The notes beneath the pieces were generated by a model. That model was not told where the DNA came from and did no database searches. It was given only the letters and a program-made list of their open reading frames with translations. A program made the position numbers and the translations under genes. From the NCBI GenBank assembly GCA_037074615.1, contig CM073545.1, positions 16,262,001 through 16,326,000 of the forward strand: DNA of 64,000 nt, in the 5' to 3' direction. Every line of letters begins with the position of its first letter. The first letter of the stretch is position 1. Shown here one piece after another: positions 62,200 to 64,000 of this stretch. This DNA comes from Leucaena leucocephala (taxonomy: Eukaryota; Streptophyta; Magnoliopsida; Fabales; Fabaceae).

Positions 62200-62590
62200 A
62201 CATAAAACCAAGTTTTTAAGATTTTTTACCTAAACTTTAATTTAGAAAAAATTTAAAATAAAATATTATATTTATCTAAAGTTAATTTTTTATAAAATTA
62301 AAGTTTAAAATTAAAGTTTTAAATAAACTATTGAGACTAACTTCAAAAACAGTAAAAAAATTTATGGATTACCTAATTATTATTTTACCCTTACTTTTTT
62401 TGTACACTCTCTCTTCTCTCCTTTACACCCTCTCTCATATTTTTAATAAAATCATATTTTTTTTAATAATTTTTCAATTATAAAAATTATTTTAATAATA
62501 ATTATCCAAACACTCATTTATTTATAACTATTTTTTTTATTAATTTTTTTAATTTTTTTTTAAAAGCTATCTAAGATTTTTTTTATATAA
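62200..62590. mobile_element. MITE-like element, copy C (inverted)
   Basis: The reverse strand carries the family core (AAGTAAGGGTAAAATAATAATTAGG, of which 20 bases are in 62365-62395), a GAGAGAGGGTGTAAAGGAGA-like stretch and ATGAGTGTTTGGATAATTAT, matching copy B at 35140-35160. Ends are not exact. Confidence 0.5.
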
Positions 62591-64000
62591 ATTATTTTTT
62601 AAACTCTTATTCATATAAGTTCTATACGATTGAAGACTTGTTGTGTATTTACTCAATCAGACAGCTAAACTACTTCCAACGTTTGCAATGGTAGCAGTTG
62701 GTGACACACACGTCTTATTATATATAATTGAATTATCCATCAAATCGTCACGTAGAGAAATAATTAATAATATTAATATTAATAGTATATGAATATTGAG
62801 TATTAGTGATGAAACCATAGGAAAAAGTACCAGCAATAGGCTATCTAATTGCTCTTTGAGGGAAATATATGATATATTATTATTTTAATTAAGAAAAATG
62901 GAATGGTATAATTAAAGAGAGGTATGGGCAATGGTGATGGTGGGCACGTATACGTATAACTTGAACCCAAAGATTCAAACACATTCACTTTGATTATTTT
63001 TGTTATTATTATTGTCATGACACAAATAAAGGGAGGAAGCATGTGTGAATGAATTCTCAACATCTCATCATGTCTTCTTCCTCCATGTTTCATTCCCACA
63101 TGTGCTCTCATCTGCTTTCCTTCCCCCTCTTTATATTTATAGTCATACAAATTCATGTGTGGACGCAAGCAAGGGAGGCAACATGTTCCAGGATTTCTTT
63201 TGAAATTACATTAGTTTTAATCCTAAAACATGTTAAAATTAATTTTAGCCCCACACTTTTGTGTAGTTTTTCGTTTTGGCCCCTTAGATTAGTTATAGGA
63301 TACATTTAGGGTATGTTTAGTATAACTCAGATGAAATTAGAAGTATAATTTTATACTTCTAATATTTTAAATTATTTTAATTCTATAAAAAAATTAAAAG
63401 ATATGATGATAAAAATAAAAATAAAATATAATCGACATAAAATTTCAGAGGATAGAGGTGTGAGAGAGAGAGAGAAAAAAAAAAAAAAAAGAAAGAAAGA
63501 AGGGCCATAGCCATACGGGCGCCGCTCTGTTACCTGACAATGGCTACGTCGTGCTTAGACAGCTCGCATCTCTATCCACGTGTGTGCTGCAGCCAGCCAA
63601 ATGGGAAAACATCTCACTATTTCATTTCACACGTGATCATTTCTCCGGTCGACATTGCCATGAGATATCTTATTATTATTTTTATTAGTGCTTTGGTCGT
63701 TGCTTGGCGCTGTTACAGTGTTCAGAAGGCCACACACACACAGACACACACTTATATAAAATTGCAATCTTATTGCCCTGTTTAACCCGCCAAGTTGGCT
63801 GAGTCGTATTCAGGTTAACTTAAATTACAAAATTCTGAATTTATTTTGATGAGTAGACTGATTAATTTATCGGTTTATCGGTCTAAATTTTTATTACATG
63901 CTGCCCATACAACATATAGGAGTTAACAAATTTAAAATAAAAAATATAAAAGAATGATAATAAAAATATTTATTCTACATCACATTTATCTGATATGTTT
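62591..64000. other. intergenic to end of window
   Basis: At 63310-63480 a GGGTATGTTTAGTATAACTC end and a GA/A-rich stretch suggest another MITE. The open frames here (for example 63540-63785 plus, 62845-63168 minus) show no family features. No gene is supported. Confidence 0.45.

Overview
This window is nuclear DNA of a flowering plant, almost certainly a eudicot. It is very AT-rich between genes, the genes carry GT-AG introns, and every recognisable protein belongs to a plant family. It also holds tRNA-derived SINEs, MITE-like elements, a CACTA-like element and a decayed endogenous pararetrovirus. I cannot name the species from the sequence.

Layout. Minus-strand genes: an ILR3/bHLH105-like transcription factor (539-3051), a CXXS1-type thioredoxin with a CACTA-like element in an intron (7880-10464), a 17-exon kinesin-14 of the ATK/KATA-C type (14010-19959), a histone H2A (36496-37125), a decayed anthocyanidin-reductase/DFR-like pseudogene (48268-51215) and a CRLK1-like receptor kinase (55279-58401). 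Plus-strand genes: a PsbQ-like thylakoid lumen protein (12552-13532), tRNA-Ala(AGC) (26729-26801), a class I formin (29587-34474), a C2H2-like zinc-finger protein (42892-45276) and a weakly supported small ORF (53980-54336). The longest gene-poor stretch, about 20-29.5 kb, holds the tRNA, SINEs and Stowaway-like MITEs. The most disturbed stretch, 37.6-40.0 kb, holds the pararetrovirus remnant between near-identical AT-rich direct repeats.

Gene context. bHLH105 / kinesin-14 / FH5-type formin / H2A / zinc finger / CRLK1 occur here in the same order that I recall for Arabidopsis At5g54680 to At5g54590. The zinc finger beside a reductase pseudogene recalls the duplicated Arabidopsis segment At4g27180-At4g27250. 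The window is therefore best read as an ancestral microsyntenic block, with the thioredoxin and PsbQ-like genes as extra members. The genes are individually regulated housekeeping or signalling genes and do not form an operon or pathway. Exon boundaries below were derived by hand from splice signals, reading phase and family similarity. For seven of the eight main genes I checked that the exon lengths add up in phase; the eighth is the two-exon H2A.
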